Positions 1 through 8,270 of a stretch of DNA of 39,521 bases are shown here, piece after piece. How positions within the stretch are numbered: position 1 is the first letter of the stretch; every line of letters begins with the position of its first letter. The stretch comes from an uncultured Anaerolineae bacterium (GTDB lineage Bacteria; Chloroflexota; Anaerolineae; Anaerolineales; Villigracilaceae): the NCBI GenBank assembly GCA_903822545.1, contig CAIJPN010000136.1, positions 1-39,521 on the forward strand, read 5' to 3'. The position numbers and the translations under genes were made by a program. The notes beneath the pieces are model-generated. The model made no database searches. It was not told where the DNA came from and saw nothing but the letters and a program-made list of their open reading frames with translations.

Positions 1-1
1 A

Positions 2-133
2 AAAGCATTTGCTCTTGTCCGCGCTTACATCTCCACTGCCAGGAAAAACAAGCAAAACGTGTTGCAGGCTTTGCGCTTGGCTTTTGCGAATAAGCCTTTT
101 TTGCCCAATTTTGTTCAGCCTTTACCGGCCTGA
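2..133 (+). pseudogene. IS66-type transposase, C-terminal end only
   Basis: An open frame runs from the window edge to a TGA at 131-133. It encodes 43 residues including YISTARKN, QALRLAFANKPF and LPNF, which resembles the C-terminal end of IS66-family (TnpC) transposases. The N-terminal part lies outside the window, so completeness cannot be judged. Just after the stop the sequence reads gcagttac (134-141). IS66 elements normally end in TTAC (the complement of GTAA), so the right terminus of the element is probably at about 141. The next frame starts there without a start codon of its own, as if the element had inserted into a gene. The family call rests on recognition, not alignment. Confidence 0.6.
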
Positions 134-232
134 GCAGTTACGGTCAGTTACAACACCGCTGAATTACAGAATGCGGCCTTCGAGGTTGTAGTTGGGGCAG
201 GCGGCTTAGTTACCGGCACCCCCATCCCGGAT

Positions 233-1111
233 GTGTTGCAAATCCAGCTTGAAGCCAAAATCACAGCATCCCTTTCTAAACAATTCGGAATCAATGTAGA
301 ACGAGGACATGAACTTCCCCTGGTCATCCCCAACGGGAAAAAAGTCCAGCACACCATCACATGGCAAATTACACGCGTCAAAGGCATTATAGATGTTCTA
401 TATGATAACGGGACAGCACAAGTAGCCTTTAATAAGATTGCAACCGTGGCACTATATGACCGAAAGAGCGATGAATTACCCTGCGATGAAAATAGCGTGA
501 TCCAACCATCTGAGACATCTGAGCAATCGGCAGCGAGTCCCCTACCAGTTGAAACCACACCCCCACCGAGTTCACCGCAATCATCGCAACAAGTATCACA
601 AATCGCATCTCAGCTTGATGAGTTATTCGGAAGCGGAAACTGGTTTTGTTTCCCAGACCGGGGTGATGCCGTAGCTGTCAAAAGACTTAAAGCCGTGACT
701 ATTCAATCTCCATTGGTCAAAATAGACACATTCACAGGCTCATATACAAGCGGAAAATCCCCTTCTGGCATAACTGCAACTGTATGGCTCGATAGATGGG
801 TATCCCAATCTGAATGTCCTTCTTATCAGACCGAAGAACTAAAGGCTTGGGCAGCGGCAGATACCGCTGATCAATCATCTTTTGATGGTGCCAGAATGGA
901 TTCTCTTTTTGGAAAAGGGAACTGGCGATGCCTTTCCAGCTACCCCTATGCTGCAAAAATAAACTCTTTGCCTGCAAACACAGTAGTTCAATATCCATTC
1001 ACCGCGATTGACAACTCACAAAGCAAGTATGGCGTAGGAGAATCCGTTCCCCAGGCTGGCCCAGCGACCGTTTGGCTGGCAGGTAACATTCCGCAAAACG
1101 ATTGTCCATGA
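233..1111 (+). CDS. Unknown protein with two C-terminal repeats, probably 5'-truncated
   Basis: Function not recognised. The frame is open from 134, directly after the transposase stop, and has no ATG before residue-like sequence such as ELQNAAFEVVVGAGG. The first usable start is GTG 233, with no clear ribosome binding site. The original start was probably lost or separated by the IS66-type insertion. After a Ser/Pro/Gln-rich linker (about residues 95-125 from 233) come two similar modules of about 70 residues. One runs from LDELFGSGNWFCF to QSECP, the other from MDSLFGKGNWRCL to QNDCP. Both have an LFGxGNW opening, an ATVWL motif and a closing Cys-Pro, suggesting a repeated disulfide- or ligand-binding domain. 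A terminator-like hairpin follows at 1170. Confidence 0.6.
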   Translation: MLQIQLEAKITASLSKQFGINVERGHELPLVIPNGKKVQHTITWQITRVKGIIDVLYDNGTAQVAFNKIATVALYDRKSDELPCDENSVIQPSETSEQSAASPLPVETTPPPSSPQSSQQVSQIASQLDELFGSGNWFCFPDRGDAVAVKRLKAVTIQSPLVKIDTFTGSYTSGKSPSGITATVWLDRWVSQSECPSYQTEELKAWAAADTADQSSFDGARMDSLFGKGNWRCLSSYPYAAKINSLPANTVVQYPFTAIDNSQSKYGVGESVPQAGPATVWLAGNIPQNDCP

Positions 1112-1169
1112 AATTATCCTGCGCAACCCACCGAGAACATCACTGGCTTTGGTTTTGCTCGTTTACACC

Positions 1170-1217
1170 ACCGCCAACCAGCGATCCGCCTGGTTCGCGG
1201 GCTGGTGGCGGTTCTTT
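1170..1217 (+). terminator. Probable terminator of the upstream ORF
   Basis: Arms accgccaaccagc (1170-1182) and gctggtggcggt (1201-1212) pair with one bulged base and are followed by tctttaat. It lies about 60 bp after the stop of the plus-strand ORF. Confidence 0.5.
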
Positions 1218-1265
1218 AATCCGGTGAAGTGATAAGCTGCATCGAATATCCGCGCGCCCAATCTA

Positions 1266-1300
1266 AAAAACGCATCGGCCAGGTTAACTGATGCGTTTTT
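1266..1300. terminator. Bidirectional rho-independent terminator
   Basis: Perfect 11-bp arms aaaaacgcatc (1266-1276) and gatgcgttttt (1290-1300) with a 13-nt loop. A-runs and T-runs on the two sides allow termination in both directions, between the plus-strand ORF and the minus-strand NACHT gene. Confidence 0.75.
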
Positions 1301-1303
1301 CAA

Positions 1304-1334
1304 AAATCAAGCTGTACAATGTACAGCTTGATTT
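1304..1334. repeat. Perfect 31-nt palindrome
   Basis: Two 15-bp arms (aaatcaagctgtaca and its complement) surround a single central base at 1319. The centre contains two TGTACA hexamers. It sits 3 bp from the terminator above. It could be a second terminator hairpin or a dyad operator; the sequence does not decide. Confidence 0.6.
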
Positions 1335-1387
1335 CCCAGCCATCCCGTCACCCGGCGGCCTGCCCGCATAGCCGCCCCCAGGCAACC

Positions 1388-1424
1388 CCAGGGCCAGCCT
1401 TGTAAAACAGAAGGCTGGCCCTGG
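1388..1424. repeat. 14-bp stem hairpin downstream of the first NACHT-FGE gene
   Basis: Arms ccagggccagcctt (1388-1401) and aaggctggccctgg (1411-1424) are perfect complements with a 9-nt loop. It lies about 100 bp past the stop of the minus-strand gene. There is no U-run on that strand, so it is not a classical terminator. The second NACHT-FGE gene lacks this hairpin. Confidence 0.5.
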
Positions 1425-1519
1425 ATATTATGGCGAAATTTTTAACGCGACCCGCTACGCGGGTTTGGTTTGACTTTTTCCAGATTAACTTGACTGGCGC
1501 AAGCCAGAGTACAGAGTAA

Positions 1520-4500
1520 TCACGCGAAGCGCGGGGAGAAAAAAACAACCACACGAAAACCGTAGTTGACATCCCAGTAGTCAGGGACGTACCAGTTACG
1601 GAGGGCACAGCGGACGCCGACAACAGTGGGAGCAAAAGAGCCGCCACGCACTCCACGCGAAAATCTATTCGAGTTGTTAATTTCTTCTCGGCCATCCACA
1701 GGATTGTAGGGGTATCCAAATTCTTTGATCACCTTCTCTCGTTTTTCATCCCACTCGCGGACTATGCTGCGTGTCCACTCCCAGACATTACCGCTCATGT
1801 CCAACACGCCATAAGGCGAAGCGCCGTTCAGGAACAGCCCAACCGGGGTGGTATCGCCCAGGCCAAGTTCAGACGAGTTGCAATGCAGTTCCTTCCACTC
1901 GTTGCCCCAGGGGTACTTTCGGTTTTCGAGTGAACCTTTGGCGGCCTTTTCCCACTCGGCTTCGCTGGGCAAGCTGATTTTCTGGTTGGTTTTTTCTCCC
2001 AGCCATTTGCAGTAGGCCAGCACATCAAACCAGGTAACGTTTACAATCGGATGGTTTTCCTTGCCCTGCGGAACCTGCCCGCCGCGCCAGTGTGATGGCG
2101 GCTGCGCGCCGCTGTCACGCACGTAAATGGCGTATTGGGCATTCGTCACCGGCACACGCGCAATCCGGTATTCGGGCAGGAACAGTTTATGTGCGGGGCG
2201 CTCATCATCGTATTTACTTTTGTCGTCCCCCATCCAGAACTCACCTTCTGGGATGGTGATCCATTCCGGTTCGCCCCAGGGCTGTTTCCAGAACTGCGAG
2301 ACGATTTTGCCGCTGTCGATGCGCGCCAGGGCGTTCATGGCCGCCAGTTTGCCCAACAAGGCCGGTTTGTTGCCCTTTTGTAGCGGCACATCGGCCTGTT
2401 TTTGCAGCCTGCCGCGCGCCTGGCCGAGCAGGTCGCCCTCCACGCGGGCGCTGCCCACGTCGAACAGGCATTCGGCGGCCAGCAGCAGGTGATGGTGCGG
2501 CTCCGGCTCGGTTTTGGGGTCGGCGTTCATGATGGCAGCGATTAATTCACTCACGCGGCGCTTGCCCCCGTCGCTCAGGTAGCCCGCTTGCAACAAAATC
2601 ACTTCGCGCCACCAGGGATCGGAGAGCACCTTCAGGGTGAAATCCAGCGCATCAGCGCGGTCAGCCAGGGCGCGGGCTGCCAGGTACTCCTGGAAGGTCA
2701 GGTGAGCAAACCCATACACACCGGCTCCGCGTTCAATCAACAGCCCGCTGCGCTCATTGATGACGCGCAGGAAGTCATCCAGAGCTTTGGCAGCCAGGGC
2801 GGGTGTAGTAGCCATGTTTTGGAAGGTCGGCATTAGCAGCGGACGCAAATCGTCGCGCTCAATTTCGCGGAGTTTGTGTTCGTGCAACCAGAAAGCCACC
2901 GGCTCCAGGATGCTGCGCCTGTCGCCGCCATCCAGCTTTTGGGTGATACCAACCACCTGAACGCTACTCTCCATGCCAGGTTTCGCTTCATCCCAATGCC
3001 CAAGCAGCACTTCCACCGCTTCTTCGTACAACTCCGAGCGGCGCTCCGGCAATTGGGCGCGGTAGCGATGCACCAGCGCGATAACGGTCAGCAGCAGCGG
3101 ATTGACCGCCAGCTCTGCCACGCGCGGGTTGGTCTCAATGGCCTGGGTCAGCCTGCCAGATTGTTCATCCGCCAGGCGCAGCACATCCTGGCTTTCACTG
3201 CCCGCCAGGGTGACTTCCACCACCCGCGTCCAGTCACGAACAAACTGGCGCACTTCCGCCGGGCTGAAATCGCGCACCTTTGCCAGCCCGAATTCGGCTC
3301 CCACGCGCGCCGCGCCCTCATACCCCACCACCCGGCTGGTGACGACAAACCGGCATTTGGGGTAGCGCCCGGCAAATTTCTCGATCAGGCGGGCGGTGCG
3401 CTGGCGCAGGGCGATGTCGGCCAGCTCATCCATGCCATCCAGCAGGATGACGGCCTTGCCGCTTTCCAACGCGGCGTTGAAAAAGTCTTCGGGCAGGCAG
3501 ATGTTTTGGGCCAGGTAATATTCGCGCAGGTACGAGAGCAGCAGCGCCGGGCCATCCTTGCCGGGGTTGGGGTTTTCGGCCTTGAGATGCTGCCCCAGGT
3601 CGCGCAGCGGCAGGAAGATGGGCAGGTGGTCGCCTTCTTCCAGTTTCAACCGCTCCTGCACCGTTTTGTCGTCCTGGCGCACAGAGCGGGCATAAGTCAG
3701 GGTCAGGTACGAGAGCAGGGTGGTCTTGCCGCAGCCAGGGTCGCCGATGATGACCAGCCTGCGATAACGCCTGAGCGCGTCCGCGATGGTCAGGGAGCCG
3801 CGCTCAAGCTGGAAATCTTCGTTCCCAGTTTTGTGTGCCTGTCCACCACCGGCATGCTTGTCGTCAGCGGTTAGCGAAACGTAAACCTTCTCCAGCGCCA
3901 CGCTCAACGGCTGGCTCCCGGCGCGAATGCCCTGCAAGCGCAGGTGGCGATGGGTGGCAATCAGGTTGTCGAGATAGCTTTGCAGGGCTTCATCCAGCGG
4001 CAGGGGTGCTGGGCCGCCGGTGGGCTGGTGAATGATGACATCCCCTTTAACATCGCCCTTGATCAAAACCGCGCCCGCCCCAACAGCCGTCCCGCTTCCC
4101 TGGGCAATCGCCCCGCCGCCGGTGACGCTGGCCGTGTAGGTGATGCCACTCTGGAGCTTTTCCAACTCGTCTTTCAGCGTTTTGGCGAACCAGGCTTTGT
4201 CCGCATCGGAAAGATTCTTCTCCATCGCTGCGATTGCATCCAGCTTTTGCAGCACCAAGTCCAACTCGGCGCGCAGGGCCGGATCATGCTGGGCGGCCTC
4301 GCTGACCTGCTTTACCGCGCTGGCTTCATCCTTCCAACCCTGGATTTGGTTGGCGAGCAGGTTGGTTCCCAGGCTGGCAGCGGTCAGTCCTGCCAGCGTA
4401 CCTACTGCGCCCCAATTGCCACGTTGGGCAGCATCCAGCACCGGCCACAACGCCGTGATGGAGAGAAACGCATACAACTGGCCCGCGCTTTCGCGGTTCA

Positions 4501-4567
4501 GCCCATCTTTTAGCTTCTCATAGCGGATGGCAGCCTGTGTTTTCCATTGCTCAATGTCAAAAGCCAT
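1520..4567 (-). CDS. NACHT/STAND NTPase with C-terminal FGE-sulfatase (C-type lectin) domain; probable DGR target
   Basis: Start ATG 4567 follows GAGGGATGAGTT. The N-terminal ~150 residues hold an alanine/leucine-rich hydrophobic stretch (about 30-75), possibly membrane-associated, then a coiled coil. A glycine-rich segment follows (GAIAQGSG, GDVKGDVII). The NACHT core has Walker A GDPGCGKTT near residue 277 and Walker B AVILLDGMDEL. Helical repeats with FAHLTFQEYLAARAL close the NTPase part. From about residue 770 comes an FGE-sulfatase domain (IPEGEFWMGDD, LPSEAEWEKAAKG, LDMSGNVWEWTRS, RGGSF, GFRVVVFF). The paired active-site cysteines of true formylglycine-generating enzymes are not seen, so a binding role is likelier than catalysis. 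The family is known in bacterial conflict and anti-invader systems; that role is inferred here. Its last ~30 codons match the next gene in a DGR-like pattern. Confidence 0.88.
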   Translation of the reverse strand: MAFDIEQWKTQAAIRYEKLKDGLNRESAGQLYAFLSITALWPVLDAAQRGNWGAVGTLAGLTAASLGTNLLANQIQGWKDEASAVKQVSEAAQHDPALRAELDLVLQKLDAIAAMEKNLSDADKAWFAKTLKDELEKLQSGITYTASVTGGGAIAQGSGTAVGAGAVLIKGDVKGDVIIHQPTGGPAPLPLDEALQSYLDNLIATHRHLRLQGIRAGSQPLSVALEKVYVSLTADDKHAGGGQAHKTGNEDFQLERGSLTIADALRRYRRLVIIGDPGCGKTTLLSYLTLTYARSVRQDDKTVQERLKLEEGDHLPIFLPLRDLGQHLKAENPNPGKDGPALLLSYLREYYLAQNICLPEDFFNAALESGKAVILLDGMDELADIALRQRTARLIEKFAGRYPKCRFVVTSRVVGYEGAARVGAEFGLAKVRDFSPAEVRQFVRDWTRVVEVTLAGSESQDVLRLADEQSGRLTQAIETNPRVAELAVNPLLLTVIALVHRYRAQLPERRSELYEEAVEVLLGHWDEAKPGMESSVQVVGITQKLDGGDRRSILEPVAFWLHEHKLREIERDDLRPLLMPTFQNMATTPALAAKALDDFLRVINERSGLLIERGAGVYGFAHLTFQEYLAARALADRADALDFTLKVLSDPWWREVILLQAGYLSDGGKRRVSELIAAIMNADPKTEPEPHHHLLLAAECLFDVGSARVEGDLLGQARGRLQKQADVPLQKGNKPALLGKLAAMNALARIDSGKIVSQFWKQPWGEPEWITIPEGEFWMGDDKSKYDDERPAHKLFLPEYRIARVPVTNAQYAIYVRDSGAQPPSHWRGGQVPQGKENHPIVNVTWFDVLAYCKWLGEKTNQKISLPSEAEWEKAAKGSLENRKYPWGNEWKELHCNSSELGLGDTTPVGLFLNGASPYGVLDMSGNVWEWTRSIVREWDEKREKVIKEFGYPYNPVDGREEINNSNRFSRGVRGGSFAPTVVGVRCALRNWYVPDYWDVNYGFRVVVFFSPRFA
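1562..1651 (-). other. Putative DGR variable repeat of the first NACHT-FGE gene
   Basis: Codon alignment with 4969-5058 gives seven variable codons, listed as this gene/other gene: CCC/CTC, GTT/GAT, GTC/GGC, GGC/CTC, GTC/GAC, TAC/TTC and TAC/CTC. That is nine changed bases, all at codon positions 1 or 2, and none at position 3. Every change is compatible with adenines in AAC, AAT or similar template codons. The repeat ends next to a 58-nt tract (1504-1561) identical in both genes, covering the last 13 codons, the stop and 16 nt beyond. This tract is the candidate initiation-of-mutagenic-homology region. No template repeat was found in the window. Confidence 0.7.
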
Positions 4568-4926
4568 AACTCATCCCTCGCGGCGTGGAATGTGGAGCCT
4601 GCTGGTAGTATACCTGTTCGGCAGCCGATTCATCTTTCCGAATTCATCTTTCAGCTTTGGCGCGTGATGGGCAGCAGCCAGGTGAGAAAATCGAAGGTGC
4701 GAGTGAATATGGGGGTGTAATCGGGCAAACTGACCTCCGTAAATTGTAAGGGCGACCCATTCAAGCCATCTGGCGGGTTTGTTTGCAAGATTTCTTTGCT
4801 CGCCAGCGTAATTGTTCAAACCAGGCGGTCGCCCCTACTCAAATTTTTAACGCGGCCCGCCTACGGCGGGAAAAACCTGACTTTTTCCAGATGAACTTGA
4901 CTTGCGCAAACCAGAGTACAGAGTAA
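4568..4926. other. Intergenic region between the two NACHT-FGE genes
   Basis: No convincing gene is present. An 82-codon minus-strand frame at 4571-4819 has no ribosome binding site and no recognisable domain. The interval holds a palindromic genomic repeat (4746-4838). Next to the second gene is an ~80-bp segment (4842-4926) homologous to 1434-1519. Both copies carry a small hairpin, cccgcctacggcggg at 4856-4870 and cccgctacgcggg at 1451-1463, whose stems differ in a base-paired way. These conserved 3' flanks are expected if the ends of both genes are DGR targets, but ordinary gene duplication would also explain them. Confidence 0.55.
4746..4838. repeat. Palindromic genomic repeat (gtaagggcgacc ... 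ggtcgcccctac)
   Basis: Terminal inverted repeats gtaagggcgacc and ggtcgcccctac bound about 93 bp. Related ends occur at 36981-37073 and 38613-38641. It is probably a non-coding MITE-like or REP-like family. Confidence 0.6.
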
Positions 4927-7788
4927 TCACGCGAAGCGCGGGGAGAAAAAAACAACCACACGAAAACCGAGGTTGACATCCCAGAAGTCAGGGTCGTACC
5001 AGTTACGGAGGGCACAGCGGACGAGGCCATCAGTGAGAGCAAAAGAGCCGCCACGCACAGCACGTCTGACATCTTTCCGGCTAATATCTTCGCGCCCATC
5101 AGTCGGGTTATATGGATATTTGGATACATTATAGCCAAAAGAGCGCGTCCACTCCCAGACGTTGCCGCTCATATCCAGCAATCCGTAAGGGCTTTGCCCT
5201 GCCGGGAACGCGCCCACCGGCGATGTGCCGCCAATACCGGTTTCATCGTAGTTCGCTTTGTTGGGGTCAGCTTTGTCGCCCCAGGGATAAACCCGGCCAT
5301 CCCCTGAGCTTGTCGCATCGTCCCCGAAGGGGGAAGGGCTACGCGCCGCTTTCTCCCATTCAGCTTCGCTCGGCAGGCTGACGGTCAGGCTGCCGCTGGC
5401 AATTCCTTCCCAAAACGTGTTGCCGTTTACTGATAACTGATGACTGATCGCTGATAACTGCTTATTCAGCCACTTGCAGTATTCCAGCGCATCGTACCAG
5501 GTTACATAAGCCACCGGATGATTGAGCGTCCCGCCCAGGCTGTTTTGGTCAGTTGTTTTGTAACCACTGGCCTCCACAAAGGCGCGATATTGCGCCACCG
5601 TTACCGGGTATTTCGACATCCAATAGTCTGGCAGGTCGAGTTCATGCTGGGGGCGCTCGTCATCGTAACCTTCGTCTTGTTTACTGCCCATGATGAACTT
5701 CCCCGCCGGGATGCGGATAAAACCCAGGTTGGGGTCTTTGGGCAGGTACCAGCGTTCCGGGTCGAAGCGCGGGTCGCCCAGGGCGGAGAGTGTGTTGCCG
5801 GCCAACACGCGCAGCGCGGCGCTGGTATCCTGCTCCGGTTTTTCAAAGGCTTTGCACAGCAGGGCCGCCTGGGTCTGGTAGGCTGCCGGGTCAGGGCGCT
5901 CAATTTCGAGCAGGGCTGCGCCCGCCAGTTCCAGCCCGGCCAGGGCCGCGTTTTCGCTGTGATGCAGGTTCGAGAGCCAGTGCAGGTACTCCGCCGCGAA
6001 ACGGGAGTAATCCATCTTGGCGAAGCCGTAAATCAGCAGGAAAGTCTCGCGCCACCACGAATCATTCACATGCCCGGCCAGCGCCGTGAACGCCTTTTCG
6101 CGCTCTTTTGCCAGGTAGCGCGCCGCCAGGAATTCCTGGATGGTCAGGTGGGCAAATTGGAACAACTCGGCGCGCTCATCCAACAGCCCGCCGCGCAGCC
6201 GCACCGCCTGGATGAAGGTGTCCAGCCGGGCCGCATCCATGCCGGGGTAGTGCGAAAGGATGGCGCGCACCCGCTCTTCGGGGATGGCCGCGCCATCGCG
6301 CCCGCCCCGGTGCATTTCCAGCGCCAGGAAGGAGAGCCAGTCACGCTGCTCGTGCCAGGCCCCGCCCCAGTTGACCAGTTCTTCCTGGGCCTCATCTTTT
6401 TCGATGTATTGGGCCTGCAAAATCACCTTGACGGCGGCCTCGTAGAGTTGGGCGCGCTCACGCGGCAGCTCATTCTCGCCCCATTTGACGCTCACCACCA
6501 TCGTGGTCATCAGCGGGGTGCTGACCAGGCGCGGCAGCCTTTGCTGCTCGTAACGCTGGTTGATGTCGGCGATGTTGCTCATCATCTCGCGGGTTTGGGC
6601 CTGCACCGCTTCGGGGTAGAGCTGGGCGCACCAGTTGCCCACCAGTTGCTCGATTTGCCCATCATCCAGCGGCTGGACATCCAATCGCACAAAGTCGTCG
6701 CCAAAAACGGCGTCTTCGCGGTAGCCCGACTCGCGCGCCGTGACCATCACCAGGTTGCCGGGGTAGATGTCATTCGCCAGGCTCTCCACCTGGGCGCGCA
6801 CCTGCCCGCGCTCGGTGCGGTTGACGACTTCATCCAGGCCATCCAGCACCAGCAGGCAGCCGCCGCCCAGCAGCAGGCGGTCAAAGAAATCTTCTGAAAG
6901 CTCCAGCGCCGGGCTGCGGCGCATCAAATACCAGGGGATGAACCCGGCTAGCTTGCCGGTGCGCGGGTTTTTGAGCTTCTCACGCGAGTTTTCGGCGCAA
7001 ATACGCTGGTACTCGCGCAGGTAGCGCAGGGGGATGACCAGCGGCAGCAGGTTTTCCCGTTTTTTAGGCAGACTCATGGCGGACGGGCTGCCATCCAGCG
7101 CGGCCTGGGCCAGGCTGGCCGCCAGGAAAGCTGCCAGGGTGCTTTTCCCGCTGCCCGCGCCGCCGATAACGGCCAGGCGGTCATTGACCGTCAGCAATTT
7201 CACCAGGTCAATTGCATCGCCATCGGTGCGACGGTTCTCCACCGCCCGCAGGTAGGCGCGCTGGTGAGCCAACGGGTCGCCTTTGAACTCCCCGGCCAGT
7301 TCTTCAATTTCATCGCGGCGCGGCGGGGAAAATCGGCGCAGGGTCAGCGGCACAAAGACATCAGACAGGGCGCGGCGCGGCTGTTCGCGGGTGGCTGGAG
7401 CATTTTCCAACCCGTAGAGCTTTGCCCGGCCATAGGCTTTCACCACCCAGGCCAGGTACTCGCGCAGGATGCGCTCAAATTGATCTTTGTCCAATTGGGA
7501 TTTCCCCGCCGGGGCTTCGTAGCGGTTGAAAAAGTAAGTGACCGTCCCGGTGTTGATGCTGCCCCCAACATTGCCACCGACCATGACCCCTTTTTCGCCT
7601 ACCGCTTTGGCATTCGGCCCCTGGGCTGATGCGCCGCTGGTTGCGCTGGCAGTGTAGGTTGCCAGTTCCTTTTTCAGCGCCGCAATGCTGGTATCGACAA
7701 AACTGGCGTTCAATGCGCCGCTGGCTTTGGCTGATTCTAGTTGCTGGATGGTTTCTTCAATTTTCTGGCGTTCTTCACGATCAGGCAT
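4927..7788 (-). CDS. Second NACHT/STAND NTPase with C-terminal FGE-sulfatase domain; probable DGR target
   Basis: ATG 7788 was chosen because GAGGG lies 8 nt upstream and MPDREERQKIEETI begins a natural helix; an upstream in-frame extension lacks a ribosome site. The layout parallels its neighbour. It has a coiled N-terminus and a glycine-rich linker (VMVGGNVGGSINTG). The NACHT P-loop is GGAGSGKST near residue 209, with Walker B CLLVLDGLDEV, helical repeats (FAHLTIQEFLAARYLAKE) and an FGE domain from about residue 690 (IPAGKFIMGS, LDMSGNVWEWTRS, RGGSF, GFRVV). Two insertions in the FGE domain are absent from the neighbour: about 20 residues around QLSAISHQLSVNG, and about 13 around SPSPFGDDATSSG. 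Both are encoded by DNA resembling non-coding genomic repeats. As in the neighbour, the catalytic cysteine pair is not evident. A sensor-effector role in defence is inference. Confidence 0.88.
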   Translation of the reverse strand: MPDREERQKIEETIQQLESAKASGALNASFVDTSIAALKKELATYTASATSGASAQGPNAKAVGEKGVMVGGNVGGSINTGTVTYFFNRYEAPAGKSQLDKDQFERILREYLAWVVKAYGRAKLYGLENAPATREQPRRALSDVFVPLTLRRFSPPRRDEIEELAGEFKGDPLAHQRAYLRAVENRRTDGDAIDLVKLLTVNDRLAVIGGAGSGKSTLAAFLAASLAQAALDGSPSAMSLPKKRENLLPLVIPLRYLREYQRICAENSREKLKNPRTGKLAGFIPWYLMRRSPALELSEDFFDRLLLGGGCLLVLDGLDEVVNRTERGQVRAQVESLANDIYPGNLVMVTARESGYREDAVFGDDFVRLDVQPLDDGQIEQLVGNWCAQLYPEAVQAQTREMMSNIADINQRYEQQRLPRLVSTPLMTTMVVSVKWGENELPRERAQLYEAAVKVILQAQYIEKDEAQEELVNWGGAWHEQRDWLSFLALEMHRGGRDGAAIPEERVRAILSHYPGMDAARLDTFIQAVRLRGGLLDERAELFQFAHLTIQEFLAARYLAKEREKAFTALAGHVNDSWWRETFLLIYGFAKMDYSRFAAEYLHWLSNLHHSENAALAGLELAGAALLEIERPDPAAYQTQAALLCKAFEKPEQDTSAALRVLAGNTLSALGDPRFDPERWYLPKDPNLGFIRIPAGKFIMGSKQDEGYDDERPQHELDLPDYWMSKYPVTVAQYRAFVEASGYKTTDQNSLGGTLNHPVAYVTWYDALEYCKWLNKQLSAISHQLSVNGNTFWEGIASGSLTVSLPSEAEWEKAARSPSPFGDDATSSGDGRVYPWGDKADPNKANYDETGIGGTSPVGAFPAGQSPYGLLDMSGNVWEWTRSFGYNVSKYPYNPTDGREDISRKDVRRAVRGGSFALTDGLVRCALRNWYDPDFWDVNLGFRVVVFFSPRFA
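4969..5058 (-). other. Putative DGR variable repeat of the second NACHT-FGE gene
   Basis: Partner of the repeat at 1562-1651. The encoded stretch reads ALTDGLVRCALRNW here and APTVVGVRCALRNW there, followed by YDPDFWDVNLGF here and YVPDYWDVNYGF there. Codons outside the seven variable ones are identical to the base. Upstream of the repeat the two genes diverge strongly, including at third positions. Confidence 0.7.
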
Positions 7789-8270
7789 AGCGTATCCCTC
7801 CGCGCGGGGTGTTGATACTATTATGCAACAGCCGGGCTGATGACGCAACAAAATCGGGGAAGATTACAGGTAACTGGCTGTAACCAAATATAGATTTAGT
7901 GGTGGAGGTTTCAATCCAATCCCCCGGATGAAGGACGGCATCTTTTTTTAACATTTTTTTGTTGGAAAAAGGGCCACTCCACGCCCCCGGATGGATGACG
8001 ACTGCCGGGATGGCATTAAAAATTAGCGAAGTATCTCCAATCTCCGCCACTCTCCATCCGATTTTCCCCTGTCAAGAAAAGTGCTAAAACGCGCCAGGAA
8101 GCCCCATGTTGGCAGTTTTTTCGCAGGCATGAAAACATAAGGGCAGGTGTTTTTTTCACGCCCCTATTTCGGCGGAAATCGTGACATTTCGCCAGGCGCT
8201 AGTGAACTGCAATCAAACAACTGGATGTCAAGAATGCCAATATTCCGTGTCGCGGCATGTTGCTAATAGG
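7789..8270. other. Gene-poor interval upstream of the second NACHT-FGE gene
   Basis: No gene is supported. A minus-strand frame at 7781-8050 overlaps the NACHT start and contains two short HPGxW-like repeats (VIHPGAW, VLHPGDW). These come from a direct DNA repeat (cccccggatg near 7920 and 7985), so coding is doubtful. The interval also holds the 85-bp repeat at 8079-8165, and it must contain the promoter of the NACHT gene. No clear -35/-10 pair was identified. Confidence 0.4.
8079..8165. repeat. 85-bp direct repeat, copy 1
   Basis: Clearly similar over its whole length to 18784-18870 in the same orientation. Shared blocks include aaaacgcgccaggaagccc, gttggc, gaaaacataag, caggtgt and cgcccctа-like ends. 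The copies lie 10.7 kb apart. Confidence 0.65.

Noticed and set aside
2876-3874. 332-codon plus-strand frame opposite the first NACHT gene
   Set aside because: Antisense shadow; low-complexity Gln/Ala/Arg composition and no domain, while the opposite strand has clear NACHT motifs.
4571-4819. 82-codon minus-strand frame between the NACHT genes
   Set aside because: Runs through a palindromic repeat and has no start signal or domain.
5518-6897. 459-codon plus-strand frame opposite the second NACHT gene
   Set aside because: Shadow of GC-rich coding DNA; no ribosome site or recognisable motif.
7781-8050. 89-codon minus-strand frame upstream of the second NACHT gene
   Set aside because: Its HPGxW motif repeats arise from a DNA direct repeat; it overlaps the NACHT start and has no ribosome site.
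1-8270. DGR reverse transcriptase, accessory protein or template repeat near the variable genes
   Set aside because: No frame with reverse transcriptase motifs (such as YxDD) and no adenine-rich copy of the variable region was seen anywhere in the window.
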